Source: UBA1189 sp045612065 (GTDB lineage: Bacteria > Bacteroidota > Bacteroidia > Bacteroidales > Bacteroidaceae). Taken from it: a stretch of DNA of 64,000 nt. The first letter of the stretch is position 1. Each line of letters begins with the position of its first letter. Location of the stretch: NCBI GenBank assembly GCA_045612065.1, contig JAZKYH010000073.1, positions 29,731 to 93,730 on the forward strand, given 5' to 3'. Positions 35,573 through 44,313 of this stretch are shown piece after piece. Under the pieces are notes generated by a model. It saw only the letters and a program-made list of their open reading frames with translations. It was not told where the DNA came from and did no database searches. Both the position numbers and the translations under genes were made by a program.

Positions 35573-36241
35573 ATGAAGCATAATCCTAAGAATAAGATTG
35601 TAGTGAGCGATAGTAAGCCCGTGATGAACTGCCGTGCCATACGCCGCCGTAAGATGGGTAGCAGCCCTCAGGCCGAGGCATGGGGTGTAGGAGTGGCGCT
35701 CGTGCCCCAAGAGAAGATCGACGTGGAAAAGATGGGCGCTATGAGTCAGCAGCGCTGTACGGTGACCCAGTCGGACGTGGTGGCCGCATGGGGTGTGCTT
35801 GAGGTTATCATTGCCGAGGCTCTTGCCAATGGCCGTCGCGTGGAGTTGGGCGAGCTGGGCATACTCTCCATTGACGTGCGCGCCAAAGAACTCAAGGAGC
35901 CGGGCGAGCGCTTGCGTACCACCGATGTCGAGGTGGGCAGCATCAGCTTCAAGCCGGGGCCATTGCTGAAGAAGCAGCTGCAGGGCGTGAAGTTCAACAT
36001 CGACAACGATTGTGCCGAACCTGCCGATACTGAAACTCTTGATGCGGCACTATACAACTACTTTGCCATTGAGGGTAAGGAGGGTATCAATGTGAAGCAG
36101 TTTGCCCGTCTCTGTGGCTACCAGGAGACCGCTGCGCGCTCCTTGCTCAAGGAGTATGTGGCGCAGGGAGTCATGGAGCGCGTTCCTATGAGCACTGGCT
36201 ACTACCGCCCCACAAAAGGAAATTTCGGAAGAGAGTCCTAA
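35573..36241 (+). CDS. HU-like DNA-binding protein with C-terminal winged-helix-like region
   Basis: 222 residues. Residues about 35-145 match the HU/IHF-like (DNABII) family found in Bacteroidetes: VTQSDVVAAWGVLEVIIAEA, GRRVELGELGILSI and ISFKPGPLLKKQL. The C-terminal 70 residues (GINVKQFARLCGYQETAARS, then a basic end) look like a helix-turn-helix segment. The N-terminus is lysine- and arginine-rich. It would bind and bend DNA; architectural or regulatory roles are both possible. It follows the DUF3987 gene, a pairing seen often in Bacteroidales. Its promoter abuts the right iteron array, so it may be regulated by its partner or by itself. Confidence 0.8.
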   Translation: MKHNPKNKIVVSDSKPVMNCRAIRRRKMGSSPQAEAWGVGVALVPQEKIDVEKMGAMSQQRCTVTQSDVVAAWGVLEVIIAEALANGRRVELGELGILSIDVRAKELKEPGERLRTTDVEVGSISFKPGPLLKKQLQGVKFNIDNDCAEPADTETLDAALYNYFAIEGKEGINVKQFARLCGYQETAARSLLKEYVAQGVMERVPMSTGYYRPTKGNFGRES

Positions 36242-36425
36242 GCGAGGACAGGGGATGGAGTTCCAAACGAAGTGCGGAGCATTAAGAATCGTGTACCATC
36301 TCTACGTGTCGCATTTTGGAAAACGGAATTAGTCTCCGGAGGGCTAAAGGAACGCCTACAGATGTCTCTTGCACAGTCCCAACGCGGGACCCTTCGCTTC
36401 ACTCAGGATGACATGCCTTTGGGAT
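36242..36425. repeat. Interspersed non-coding repeat of the CATCCTGAGTGAAGCGAAGG type
   Basis: Read on the minus strand the segment starts with GTCATCCTGAGTGAAGCGAA at about 36413 and continues through AGAGACATCTGTAGGCG. Repeats with this opening phrase are scattered in many Bacteroidetes genomes. No coding frame is supported. Confidence 0.55.
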
Positions 36426-36466
36426 AAAACTGCTCATTATCTCCTGAATAAAACGAATATATGCAA

Positions 36467-36498
36467 CAAGGGTGCACCCCAGATGGGATGCACCCTTG
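36467..36498 (-). terminator. Hairpin after the PpiD/SurA-like gene
   Basis: CAAGGGTGCA (36467-36476) pairs with TGCACCCTTG (36489-36498). It lies 38 bp after the foldase stop codon. The T-run beyond it is weak, so termination is likely but not certain. Confidence 0.6.
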
Positions 36499-36535
36499 CA
36501 TACATTATGAAACAATTCTAAAAAGAATCCGTGGT

Positions 36536-38665
36536 TTAGAAGAAGAGGTAACGGTTGTCCACCACTTCGCCCTTGCGGTAGAGCTCGTTGATGATGGTGT
36601 TGCCATTGATGTTGCGGATGGCAGCAGCCTCAAGAGTCTTCTGCTCGCCCTCAGCGTTGAAGGTAGCAGTGCCGTTGTTCTTCTTTACTACTTGTACGAA
36701 GTAGATACCGTTGTTACCCTTGATGGGTGCGCTGAGCTCGCCCTCTTCAAGACTTGCTGCAGCACCGCTCACAGCAGCCTCGTTGGATGCAGACTTGCTG
36801 ATGAATGCAGCAGAGCTGAAGCTTACGCGGGGAAGGGTACCTGACTGTGCTCCGTTGAGGGCACGTGCCTCGTCCATGGTGGTTACCTTCTTGGCGTCGG
36901 CAAGGATGAGCTCGGCCTTCTTGTCCTTGGTTGCCTGCAGACGGAAGATGTCGGTCATGTCGGCTGCGGGACGGTAGCCTGCCTCGTGGATGTCGGCTAC
37001 AGCGATTACCATGAGGTGGTCGCTTGCACCAGCTTCGAAGATGTGTGATACTTCACCCTTCTCAGCACCGAAAGCCCAGCGGAGTGCCTCACGGGTACCC
37101 TGTACACCACCGATGACGTGAGCGGTGTTGCTGAGTGCGCTATTGGTGTAGAGACGGAAACCTGCCTCCTCGGCGTTAGCCTCCATATCTTCGAGAGTTT
37201 GGTTGCTGGCTACGAAAGCGCTGAGCTTGTTGTACTCATCAGCATAGGTCTCGTTGCTGAAGTATGCGGGACGCTTGATGACAGCCACTTCGTACTTCTC
37301 TACGGGGTTCTTGGTGTCGAGGACCTCGATGATGAGGTGTGCCTCGCCGAGGCTGAGCTGCTTGAGCTCGCCCTTCTTCATGCCGAAGAGAGTGTTGAAG
37401 TAAGTAGCGTTGTCGCCTTCGATAGCAGCACCCTCGATGTTTGAGGTAGCCATCCATACGGGCTCAGCAGTCTGGCCGTACTTCTCGGCAAGGTCAGCAA
37501 ATTTGGCAGCACCTCTTTTTGCGGTGAGGGCACCGTAGATGCTGTCGGCTGAAGTTGCATTCATGGCCTGAATGATATGGAACTGTACAGAGTCGGGTTG
37601 CTGTACCTTGGTCAATACGCGGAATGCGTTGTATGAGTCGTCAGCTGCGTTGTAGTAGGGACCATATACCTCGTCGGCCTTCACTGAGTCGAGGCGTGCG
37701 GCTACATCCTCGGGGAGTGCCTTGGCTGTTACGGGGACAGCTGAGTAGGCTACCTCAGAGTTGGTGAGGCGTACGAAAGCGGCAATCTCCTCGATAGTAG
37801 CGAGCTGGCCTGCATATTCGTTAACCTCGGCGAGAAGAGCCTCGCGGTCGGCCTGACTGGGCTTAACGGTTACGTCGATGTACTTGATGGCGCGAGTTTC
37901 GGCAGGCTGCTTGTAGAGTTCCTTCTTGGCCTCGTAGAGACGCTTGATGTCGCTGCTTGATACCTTTACGAGTGAGTCGGCAACGCTGTTGAAGGGTACT
38001 ACGGTGTAAGCTACCTCAGCGTGGTTGTTGCGTGCGTTGAAGTTGTACTCGGCAGCTACAGGGTTAGAGAGCTGTGACTCAACGATGAGGGCCTCGTACT
38101 TCTGCATGAGGAGGTCGCTGAGGATATTGTTCTCAATGAACTTCCAGTAGATGTGGAGCATGTTGTAGTATTCTACATAGTCGGCGGGCATCACCTCGGG
38201 GTCCATAGTCTTGTAGTCAGCCAAGAACTTCATGAGGAGGTCGCGGTCGAAACGGTTGTTGTCCTCGTTACGGAAGGGGGTTTGTGCCAACAAGGGGTGA
38301 CTGCCCTCGTCGATAACTGACTGTAACTCTGCTGTGGTAACGGTGAGACCCAACTTCTTGGCCTCTGCACCGATGAGGCTGTTGGTAACGAGTGTGCCCC
38401 AAACCTCATCCTTCACCTGGGCGTTCTCCTCCTCGGTGAGTGAAGCACCGCCACGCATGAAGCTGACAGCCTGAGTGTACTCCTCTACCAATTCCTGGTA
38501 CTCTTGTGCGTCAACCTTCTTACCATTGATAATACCTACGTTTTGTGCATTCTGGCCGGGCTGGAGTACCTTTGCTGCGTCACCGGCAATGAATGCGAAC
38601 AGCGCAATACCGATAACGATAACCAAGGCAGCGCCGTGCTTTCTGATTGTTGATAATGTTGCCAT
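36536..38665 (-). CDS. Peptidyl-prolyl isomerase, PpiD/SurA-like foldase
   Basis: 709 residues. One N-terminal transmembrane helix (HGAALVIVIGIALFAFIAGD) anchors a periplasmic chaperone. The SurA-type N-terminal region follows (VGIINGKKVDAQEYQELVEE). A parvulin-like rotamase domain lies near residues 345-450 (FHIIQAMNATSADSIY to AHLIIEVLD). A second, weaker parvulin-like region is near 500-600. Such proteins help outer membrane and exported proteins fold. It is the last gene of the coaX-to-ppiD cluster, 113 bp after the CNNM gene, and may have its own promoter there. Confidence 0.88.
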   Translation of the reverse strand: MATLSTIRKHGAALVIVIGIALFAFIAGDAAKVLQPGQNAQNVGIINGKKVDAQEYQELVEEYTQAVSFMRGGASLTEEENAQVKDEVWGTLVTNSLIGAEAKKLGLTVTTAELQSVIDEGSHPLLAQTPFRNEDNNRFDRDLLMKFLADYKTMDPEVMPADYVEYYNMLHIYWKFIENNILSDLLMQKYEALIVESQLSNPVAAEYNFNARNNHAEVAYTVVPFNSVADSLVKVSSSDIKRLYEAKKELYKQPAETRAIKYIDVTVKPSQADREALLAEVNEYAGQLATIEEIAAFVRLTNSEVAYSAVPVTAKALPEDVAARLDSVKADEVYGPYYNAADDSYNAFRVLTKVQQPDSVQFHIIQAMNATSADSIYGALTAKRGAAKFADLAEKYGQTAEPVWMATSNIEGAAIEGDNATYFNTLFGMKKGELKQLSLGEAHLIIEVLDTKNPVEKYEVAVIKRPAYFSNETYADEYNKLSAFVASNQTLEDMEANAEEAGFRLYTNSALSNTAHVIGGVQGTREALRWAFGAEKGEVSHIFEAGASDHLMVIAVADIHEAGYRPAADMTDIFRLQATKDKKAELILADAKKVTTMDEARALNGAQSGTLPRVSFSSAAFISKSASNEAAVSGAAASLEEGELSAPIKGNNGIYFVQVVKKNNGTATFNAEGEQKTLEAAAIRNINGNTIINELYRKGEVVDNRYLFF

Positions 38666-38778
38666 TTTTTTGTATTGTTTTAGTTTTATGTTAGTTTTGT
38701 AATATCCAACTATCGATTTGAGCGCACGAAAGTACGAAAAAAAACTGTGCCTACATAATATTAGGCCAAAAAAGTAGC

Positions 38779-40044
38779 TTATTCCTCGATTTTCAGTGTC
38801 ACAAGCTCGATTTTGTTGCTCTCAACCTTGGTAATCTTGAACTGAAAGCGCCCGATTCGTATCACTTCGTGCATCTTGGGGAAGTTCTTGTAATGGTAGA
38901 GGATGAGGCCGGCAAGGGTCTGGTACTCGTCGGAAACGGGGAGGCTGAGGTTGAACAGTTCGTTGACACGCTCAATCTCCAGACGTGCCGAGAGGAGGTA
39001 GGTGCCGTCGTCGTTGCGCTTGGCAATGTAGTCATCGACATCGTGCTCATCTTCAATCTCGCCAAAGAGCTCCTCGACGATGTCTTCGAGGGAGATGATG
39101 CCTGCTGTGCCGCCAAACTCGTCGACCACCACGGCGAGCGATTTCTTCTGTTGCAGGAACTGCTCCATGAGGCGCTGAGCCTGCATGCTCTCGGGCACGA
39201 AGGGCATCTTGACGATGTTGTCCTGCCATGTGGCGGTGCGCTTGAACATCTCGGAGGAGTGGATGTAACCGATGATGTTGTCGATGGTGTCCTTGTAGAC
39301 GATAATCTTGGAGTAGCCCGTCTCGACAAATATGCGCATGAGCTCCTCGGCCGAGGTGCTCAGGTCGACAGCCTCAATCTCGGTGCGGTGGACCATGCAG
39401 TCGCGGATGCGGAGGTTGGAGAAGTCGAGCGCATTCTGGAATATCTTGACCTCGGTGTCTACATTCTCATTGCCATTGCCCTGTTGGATGCTCGACTGGA
39501 TGAAGTAGTCGAGGTCCATCTTGGTGAAGGCCTTGGTGGAGGTCTCCTTGTTGAGGCGTATGCCAAAGAGGCGGAGCACACCGCGGGCACAAGCCGTGGC
39601 GAACTTTGATATGGGGTAGAGGATGCAGTATATCAGGAAGGTGGGCAGCGCAAAGAAACGAAGCGTTGAGTTGGGACTGATCTTGAAGATGGTCTTGGGT
39701 AAGAACTCTCCCACCACGAGGATGATGAGCGTAGAGATGATGGTGTCGATGAGCAGGAGAAGGGCCGGGTTGTCGGGGATGTGCATCTCGAGGAAACTGT
39801 CGATGATGCGTGACATCATGATACCATAGACGACGAGGGCTATGTTGTTGCCCACGAGCATGGTGGAGATGTAGTTGTTGGGATTGTCATAGAAGACTGA
39901 CAATAACTTGCCCGAGAGGTTCTGGCTGCTCTTGTCCAACTCGAATCGCAACTTGCTGGACGATACGAAGGCTATCTCCATACCCGAAAAGAAGGCGGAG
40001 AAAACCATGGCTATGAAGAGGATTAATAGATTGGTTGGGGACAT
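38779..40044 (-). CDS. CNNM/CBS-domain membrane protein (hemolysin C/CorC family)
   Basis: 421 residues. The N-terminal CNNM (DUF21) domain has three or four transmembrane segments (LILFIAMVFSAFFSGMEIAF at the start). Two CBS domains lie at about 205-325 (VHRTEIEAVDLSTSAEELMR; DEFGGTAGIISLEDIVEELF). A CorC/HlyC transporter-associated domain closes the protein. The family is linked to Mg2+ or other divalent cation transport; a role beside protein foldases and lptC is not clear. Its ATG lies 13 bp downstream of a 22-heptad tract. Confidence 0.9.
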   Translation of the reverse strand: MSPTNLLILFIAMVFSAFFSGMEIAFVSSSKLRFELDKSSQNLSGKLLSVFYDNPNNYISTMLVGNNIALVVYGIMMSRIIDSFLEMHIPDNPALLLLIDTIISTLIILVVGEFLPKTIFKISPNSTLRFFALPTFLIYCILYPISKFATACARGVLRLFGIRLNKETSTKAFTKMDLDYFIQSSIQQGNGNENVDTEVKIFQNALDFSNLRIRDCMVHRTEIEAVDLSTSAEELMRIFVETGYSKIIVYKDTIDNIIGYIHSSEMFKRTATWQDNIVKMPFVPESMQAQRLMEQFLQQKKSLAVVVDEFGGTAGIISLEDIVEELFGEIEDEHDVDDYIAKRNDDGTYLLSARLEIERVNELFNLSLPVSDEYQTLAGLILYHYKNFPKMHEVIRIGRFQFKITKVESNKIELVTLKIEE

Positions 40045-40057
40045 GAGAGATTGTTTT

Positions 40058-40211
40058 TGAGCAGTGAGCAGTGAGCGGTGAGCTTTGAGCGATGAGCAAT
40101 GAGCCTTGAGCTTTGAACGATGAGCAATGAGTTTTGAGCAATGAGCCCTTAACCCTTAACCCTTAACCTTTAACCTATAACCTTTAACCCATAACCCATA
40201 CCCCATAACCT
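40058..40211 (-). repeat. Twenty-two-heptad tract between lptC and the CNNM gene
   Basis: Plus-strand units shift from tgagcag/tgagcaa types (40058-40148) to ttaaccc/ataacct types (40149-40211). The tract starts on the base next to the lptC stop and ends 13 bp before the CNNM ATG. Relative to its downstream gene it has the same type order as 33707-33818. Confidence 0.9.
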
Positions 40212-40829
40212 TTACTCCACTTGAACCGTATCTGCGGGCATGGGCTGCTCTTCTTTGATGGGGAAGACGCCTTGTGTCTGCTTGATGGTGTATTCGGTGA
40301 AGTTTTGGTTGGAGGTGAACCCAAAGCCGGTGATGATGCGCTTCTGCTGACGTATTCGTATGAATTGGTCGGAATATACGCGTTTGTCCTTCTGATTCCA
40401 GAAGAGGAGCTGGGTGTCGAACTGCTCGTCTTGTTCGTTATCAATGTGTACATTGCCGCGCAGTTCCCACAACTCCTGCTTGTCGTAGTAGTAGGCTGTG
40501 TCGGCAGTGATGGTGGCTTCGACAGTAAGTTTGTTATCGAATTTCTCGAGGTATATGCCTTGCTCGAATGACCAGCGTGAGGGGTCGAGGCGGTCAAACA
40601 CCTTCCACTCGTCGGTGATAATCTTGTAGCGCACTACGCCCGAGTCGCTGACATAGGTCGACACGTCACGGGTGGTCATTATGGGCACTGAGTCGCGGTT
40701 GGTGATGGCGCCAGTCATGGGCTGCTTGTTCTTGGAACATGCCGATAACATAAACAGCATAACAATCGTCGCGAAGACGATTGTTATGCCTTTGTCTGTC
40801 AAGTGTCGCTGGCGCTTACTTCGGTCCAC
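40212..40829 (-). CDS. lptC: LPS export protein LptC
   Basis: 205 residues. The N-terminus has a hydrophobic segment ending in a lipobox-like LSAC (ITIVFATIVMLFMLSACSK). The body has the repeated beta-strand pattern of LptC/OstA proteins (ADTAYYYDKQELWELRGNVH; TQLLFWNQKDKRVYSDQFIR). It would pass lipopolysaccharide from LptB/F/G to LptA in the periplasm. The TPR gene ends 5 bp upstream of it. lptB and an lptF/G-type gene lie elsewhere in the window. Confidence 0.9.
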   Translation of the reverse strand: MDRSKRQRHLTDKGITIVFATIVMLFMLSACSKNKQPMTGAITNRDSVPIMTTRDVSTYVSDSGVVRYKIITDEWKVFDRLDPSRWSFEQGIYLEKFDNKLTVEATITADTAYYYDKQELWELRGNVHIDNEQDEQFDTQLLFWNQKDKRVYSDQFIRIRQQKRIITGFGFTSNQNFTEYTIKQTQGVFPIKEEQPMPADTVQVE

Positions 40830-40834
40830 TGCTA

Positions 40835-42202
40835 TTAGCGAATGGTAGTGGTTTCGTTGATGATGCCACCTACATGTACCTTGTCGCCCTTGTTCTTGCC
40901 GAGCATGAAGAGCTCTTCGATAGAAGGTGTGTGGGTTGAGTATGCGGCGATCATCTTGTTGGCTTCTTCAGCTACGCTCTCATCGACACGCTTGGCCTGG
41001 TAGAGGCGGTCGAGTACGACAAAGTATTTGCATTTGTCAATCAGAGGCTCGTTGTCCCACTTGGGAGCAGCTGCATAGATGTTGGCCAAGAGGATGTGGT
41101 AAGTTCCCTTGTTGCCGTTGAGGCTGATGGCCTTGGTCACGTAGCTCTTTGCCTTGCTGAGCTGGCGGTCAGAGTTGAGCACTACGGCTGCCTTGTAGCA
41201 GTACTCAGCCTTGCTCTCGGCTACGGTGTCGAGCTCGATAGCTTGGTCGAAGTATTCGAGAGACTTGGCCATGTCGCCACGCTTGAGGTAGCGGTAAGCG
41301 CATCCGGCTGCTGTAGCTGCAGTAGGAGCGATGTGGTGTGCATATTCTGAAGCGGTGTAGTATACCTCTGACTCGGTGCAGTTGAGCATAGCCATGAGGT
41401 TAACAATCTTGCGGAGCTCTTCGAAGTTCTCCTTGTTCTCCTCTACCTTGGGGGCATAGATTGCTTCGAGCTGGCCGCAGTCGGCAGCACCGCTGTTGAT
41501 GAAGTAACCCTCAACGTTACCCTTGATCTTCTCGATAGCCTCGATGAGCTTGGGGTTGGGAGTAGCTGCATTCTGTGCCTTATTGGCGATAGAGGCTATG
41601 TGCTCGGCTGAGAGGGTGTAGTCCTGGATGAACTGTGCACGGTGGGTCTCGTCGGCCTTGAACTTTGCCAATGACACCTTCATGTAATCGCCGATGACGT
41701 AGTACTGGTTCTTGTCGCCAGCCACCTCAATCACCTCGCGGAGCATGTCGTAGGCCAAGTTGTTGTCCATCTTGGGGTAGTAGGTGAGGTAGTTGTGTGC
41801 CTTCTCTCCCTTGATGTTATACTCTGTCCAAGGTGTCTTTCTCAACAGATTGAGTTTGTCGAGGTATTGGAGCTGTTGGTCATAGACCTTCATCATCTCC
41901 TCGGCATAAGCCTTGCGCTCCTCGAGGTCCTTAGAGCTTGCGATCAAGGTCTTGAGGATGGTAACACCGTCGGTGTAGAGGCTGTGGCGTGATACGGGAG
42001 CATCAGCAAAAACCTTCTTCCAATAGGTGTAGGCATCGGGATAGTTCTTGGTCTTGAGGTTCTCGCTGTAGAGACTGATGTTGTTGAGGCACTCAATACT
42101 GTCCTGGCCATGTCCGAAACGTGAACCATCTTCTACGCCCTTCTGTGCCATAACTGCCGAAGAAGCGAGTGCGAAAAATGCGATAAATGCTTTGAATCTC
42201 AT
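40835..42202 (-). CDS. Periplasmic tetratricopeptide repeat protein
   Basis: 455 residues with a signal peptide (MRFKAFIAFFALASSAVMAQ). TPR-like helix pairs are clear in the C-terminal half (LEYFDQAIELDTVAESKAEY; AKSYVTKAISLNGNKGTYHI). The protein ends VGGIINETTTIR. No enzyme domain is seen; scaffolding or assembly of envelope components is the inferred role. It lies between an outer membrane protein gene and lptC in a cluster that is conserved in Bacteroidales. Confidence 0.82.
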   Translation of the reverse strand: MRFKAFIAFFALASSAVMAQKGVEDGSRFGHGQDSIECLNNISLYSENLKTKNYPDAYTYWKKVFADAPVSRHSLYTDGVTILKTLIASSKDLEERKAYAEEMMKVYDQQLQYLDKLNLLRKTPWTEYNIKGEKAHNYLTYYPKMDNNLAYDMLREVIEVAGDKNQYYVIGDYMKVSLAKFKADETHRAQFIQDYTLSAEHIASIANKAQNAATPNPKLIEAIEKIKGNVEGYFINSGAADCGQLEAIYAPKVEENKENFEELRKIVNLMAMLNCTESEVYYTASEYAHHIAPTAATAAGCAYRYLKRGDMAKSLEYFDQAIELDTVAESKAEYCYKAAVVLNSDRQLSKAKSYVTKAISLNGNKGTYHILLANIYAAAPKWDNEPLIDKCKYFVVLDRLYQAKRVDESVAEEANKMIAAYSTHTPSIEELFMLGKNKGDKVHVGGIINETTTIR

Positions 42203-42277
42203 AGTTTGTTTTGTGTATTTAGTTTTATTCTCTATTCTATAAGTATGACGTGACTTTTGGTAAATCGTTTAACGCCG

Positions 42278-42305
42278 AACCTTAAACATTCAACTCTCAA
42301 CATTA
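42278..42305. repeat. Four-heptad tract overlapping the stop of the outer membrane protein gene
   Basis: Units aacctta, aacattc, aactctc, aacatta; the last includes the stop codon of the minus-strand gene ending at 42303. It is another member of the 7-bp-period family. Confidence 0.6.
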
Positions 42306-43556
42306 TTGTACTTTCCACTTGTTGAACCAAGTCTCGTTAATCGATAGGCCGATGTTGAGTCGCAGTGAGTTCTCGGTAATCATGCCCGGGGTGCTGGGAT
42401 GTACATGGATGTATTGACCAGAGATGTTGATGACGCTCTTGCCGTTCCAACGGTTCATGATAGGAAGGCCGATGCCCACGGTAGCACCATACTCTGTGGG
42501 TCCGCGCTTGCCGTCGACGGTGTAGTACGAGGTGGCATAATGGAGACCTGCACGGTAGCGTGCACGGTGGAAGAGATTGCGGGTGATGTGCTCGGGAATG
42601 TACTCCATACCTACCGATGCGCGGTGACGGTCGGCACCCTTCTCTCCGAAGAATGCGACGTCGCCATATCGCTGCAGGCTGTAGTCGGCTGCGATGGTGA
42701 GGCGGTCGTCATAGGTGTATGAGATACCGGCTCCATAGGTAGAAGGCATGCTCAAGAAGCTACGGGCGATGGTGTCATTGGCCGAGATGGTATTGATGAC
42801 ATAGGCTTCGTCGTCAATGCTGTGCCCTGGCTGGTAGGTGGCGCCGACGGTGAATTTGCTCTTGTTGATAGTGCCTTGGTACTGTATACCGAAATCGGCA
42901 TTGTAGGTAGAGATGTCGCATCGGTACATTCTGGTGCTCGATGTGATGCTGGCATCGCTGTACTGATTGTATATGTAGTGGTATATCTCTCCATAGACGT
43001 ATGAGATGTTGGCTCCTATGGCCAAACCTTTGAAAGGCATATAGCCGAGACCTACGGTTGCTTGGCGCAATCCACCGGTACCGTAGTAACGGTTGGTGGC
43101 TGTAAGCTGGCTTTCGTCATCGTAGTCTGTGGTGATGGTCTGGCTGAAATCGTACCCGATGTTGGAGAAGGGAGTCAAGCCAATGGTCATTCCCAGGTGG
43201 GGAATCAGACGAAACTGCATGGCGAGGTAGTCGAAGGTGGCACTACCGGAGTTCATGGCGACTCTGTCTTTTGACTTTCCTTCCGAGAAATTGGTGTTGC
43301 CCACACTCATACCCACATCCAAGAGGAAAGTGAGGGTGTCGACTGCTGCGTATGAGGCGGGATTGAGCAGGTTGATCTGGTTGCTGTTCAGCACGCCGAT
43401 ACCTGTGCCGCCCATGCCCTTGCTGGTGCCTGTCTCCATGGAAGAGAGTTGGCCGAAGCCATATCGTGTGTAAGGAGAGTTCAGACCGTTCTCCGCAGAT
43501 ATGGGGAGAGCGAGCAGAGCGAGGAATAGTATGATAAGTGACTTAAATCGCTTCAT
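42303..43556 (-). CDS. Outer membrane beta-barrel protein
   Basis: 417 residues with a signal peptide (FKSLIILFLALLALPISAEN). The mature start NSPYTRYGFGQL and the G-rich MGGTGIGV region, with alternating strands throughout, fit a FadL/OmpP1-like barrel of a Bacteroidetes-specific type. The ligand is unknown. Its start overlaps the coaX stop by 14 bp, so translation of the two is probably coupled. Confidence 0.8.
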   Translation of the reverse strand: MKRFKSLIILFLALLALPISAENGLNSPYTRYGFGQLSSMETGTSKGMGGTGIGVLNSNQINLLNPASYAAVDTLTFLLDVGMSVGNTNFSEGKSKDRVAMNSGSATFDYLAMQFRLIPHLGMTIGLTPFSNIGYDFSQTITTDYDDESQLTATNRYYGTGGLRQATVGLGYMPFKGLAIGANISYVYGEIYHYIYNQYSDASITSSTRMYRCDISTYNADFGIQYQGTINKSKFTVGATYQPGHSIDDEAYVINTISANDTIARSFLSMPSTYGAGISYTYDDRLTIAADYSLQRYGDVAFFGEKGADRHRASVGMEYIPEHITRNLFHRARYRAGLHYATSYYTVDGKRGPTEYGATVGIGLPIMNRWNGKSVINISGQYIHVHPSTPGMITENSLRLNIGLSINETWFNKWKVQ

Positions 43557-44283
43557 GGTTAAGCATTAATATCCGGTTTAGCCCTTTAATTACGAGCAAA
43601 TCATCGACAAAGATGTGACTTTTTGCGCTATTATCCAAGAAAAAAGTTCCGCCGCCCGTTAAAAAAACCAAAAGATGGGGATATTTCGACGTGTACTCAC
43701 GGATATACCCCTCTATTTCTTTATCTACACCTTGCAAAACTCCTTCCCGGATGGCAGTCTCGGTGGTTACACCTACGGAACTGCGTTGGCCCTCCTTGTT
43801 GATGAGGGGGAGCTTGCCGGTGAAGTGGTTGAGGGCCTTCAGTCTCATGTCGATACCCGGTGATATGTTGCCTCCGAGGTAGAGCCCTTCGGCTGTCACG
43901 ATATCGTAGGTGATGGCGGTACCCATGTCGATAATGAGCAGGTCACGCTCGGGCTGTTGGATGCAGGCTTCGGCTACAGCGGCCAGGCGGTCGGGACCCA
44001 ATGTCTCTGGGGTCTTGTAGGCGATGTCAAAAGGCATCTTGAGCTGTGCTGACATGCGCAGACAAGGGTAGGGGAGATGCTTGATAGCATGCTCCACCGC
44101 TTCGGTAAGATGGATTACCGTGGAGACAATGGCTGAGCCTATGGTATGGTCATTTGCCTTGTCGGTAAAGAAACATGGCAATGCCTCGTGGTCAACGCGG
44201 GTCTCTTCGATGAGTGTGTCCCCCTCGAACAGAGCCACTTTGGCCGAGGAATTGCCAATGTCTACTATCAGTTGCTTTGCCAC
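43543..44283 (-). CDS. coaX: Type III pantothenate kinase
   Basis: 246 residues. The N-terminal phosphate-binding motif VDIGNSSAK and the later DMGTAITYDIV and GGNISPGIDMRLKAL motifs identify CoaX. It carries out the first step of coenzyme A synthesis, ATP-dependent phosphorylation of pantothenate, in the cytoplasm. It heads the minus-strand envelope cluster (outer membrane protein, TPR, lptC, CNNM, foldase). Confidence 0.96.
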   Translation of the reverse strand: MAKQLIVDIGNSSAKVALFEGDTLIEETRVDHEALPCFFTDKANDHTIGSAIVSTVIHLTEAVEHAIKHLPYPCLRMSAQLKMPFDIAYKTPETLGPDRLAAVAEACIQQPERDLLIIDMGTAITYDIVTAEGLYLGGNISPGIDMRLKALNHFTGKLPLINKEGQRSSVGVTTETAIREGVLQGVDKEIEGYIREYTSKYPHLLVFLTGGGTFFLDNSAKSHIFVDDLLVIKGLNRILMLNHEAI

Positions 44284-44313
44284 TAACTGTTAACAGCTAA
44301 TCTTACGGTTGTG

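Noticed and set aside
36242..36535. Small gene after the HU-like protein
   Set aside because: No frame has a credible start or family; the sequence is an interspersed repeat followed by a terminator hairpin.
40058..40211. Telomere-like or CRISPR repeats because of TTAACCC units
   Set aside because: Units are 7 bp, degenerate, and change type along the tract; the same pattern precedes other genes in the middle of the chromosome.
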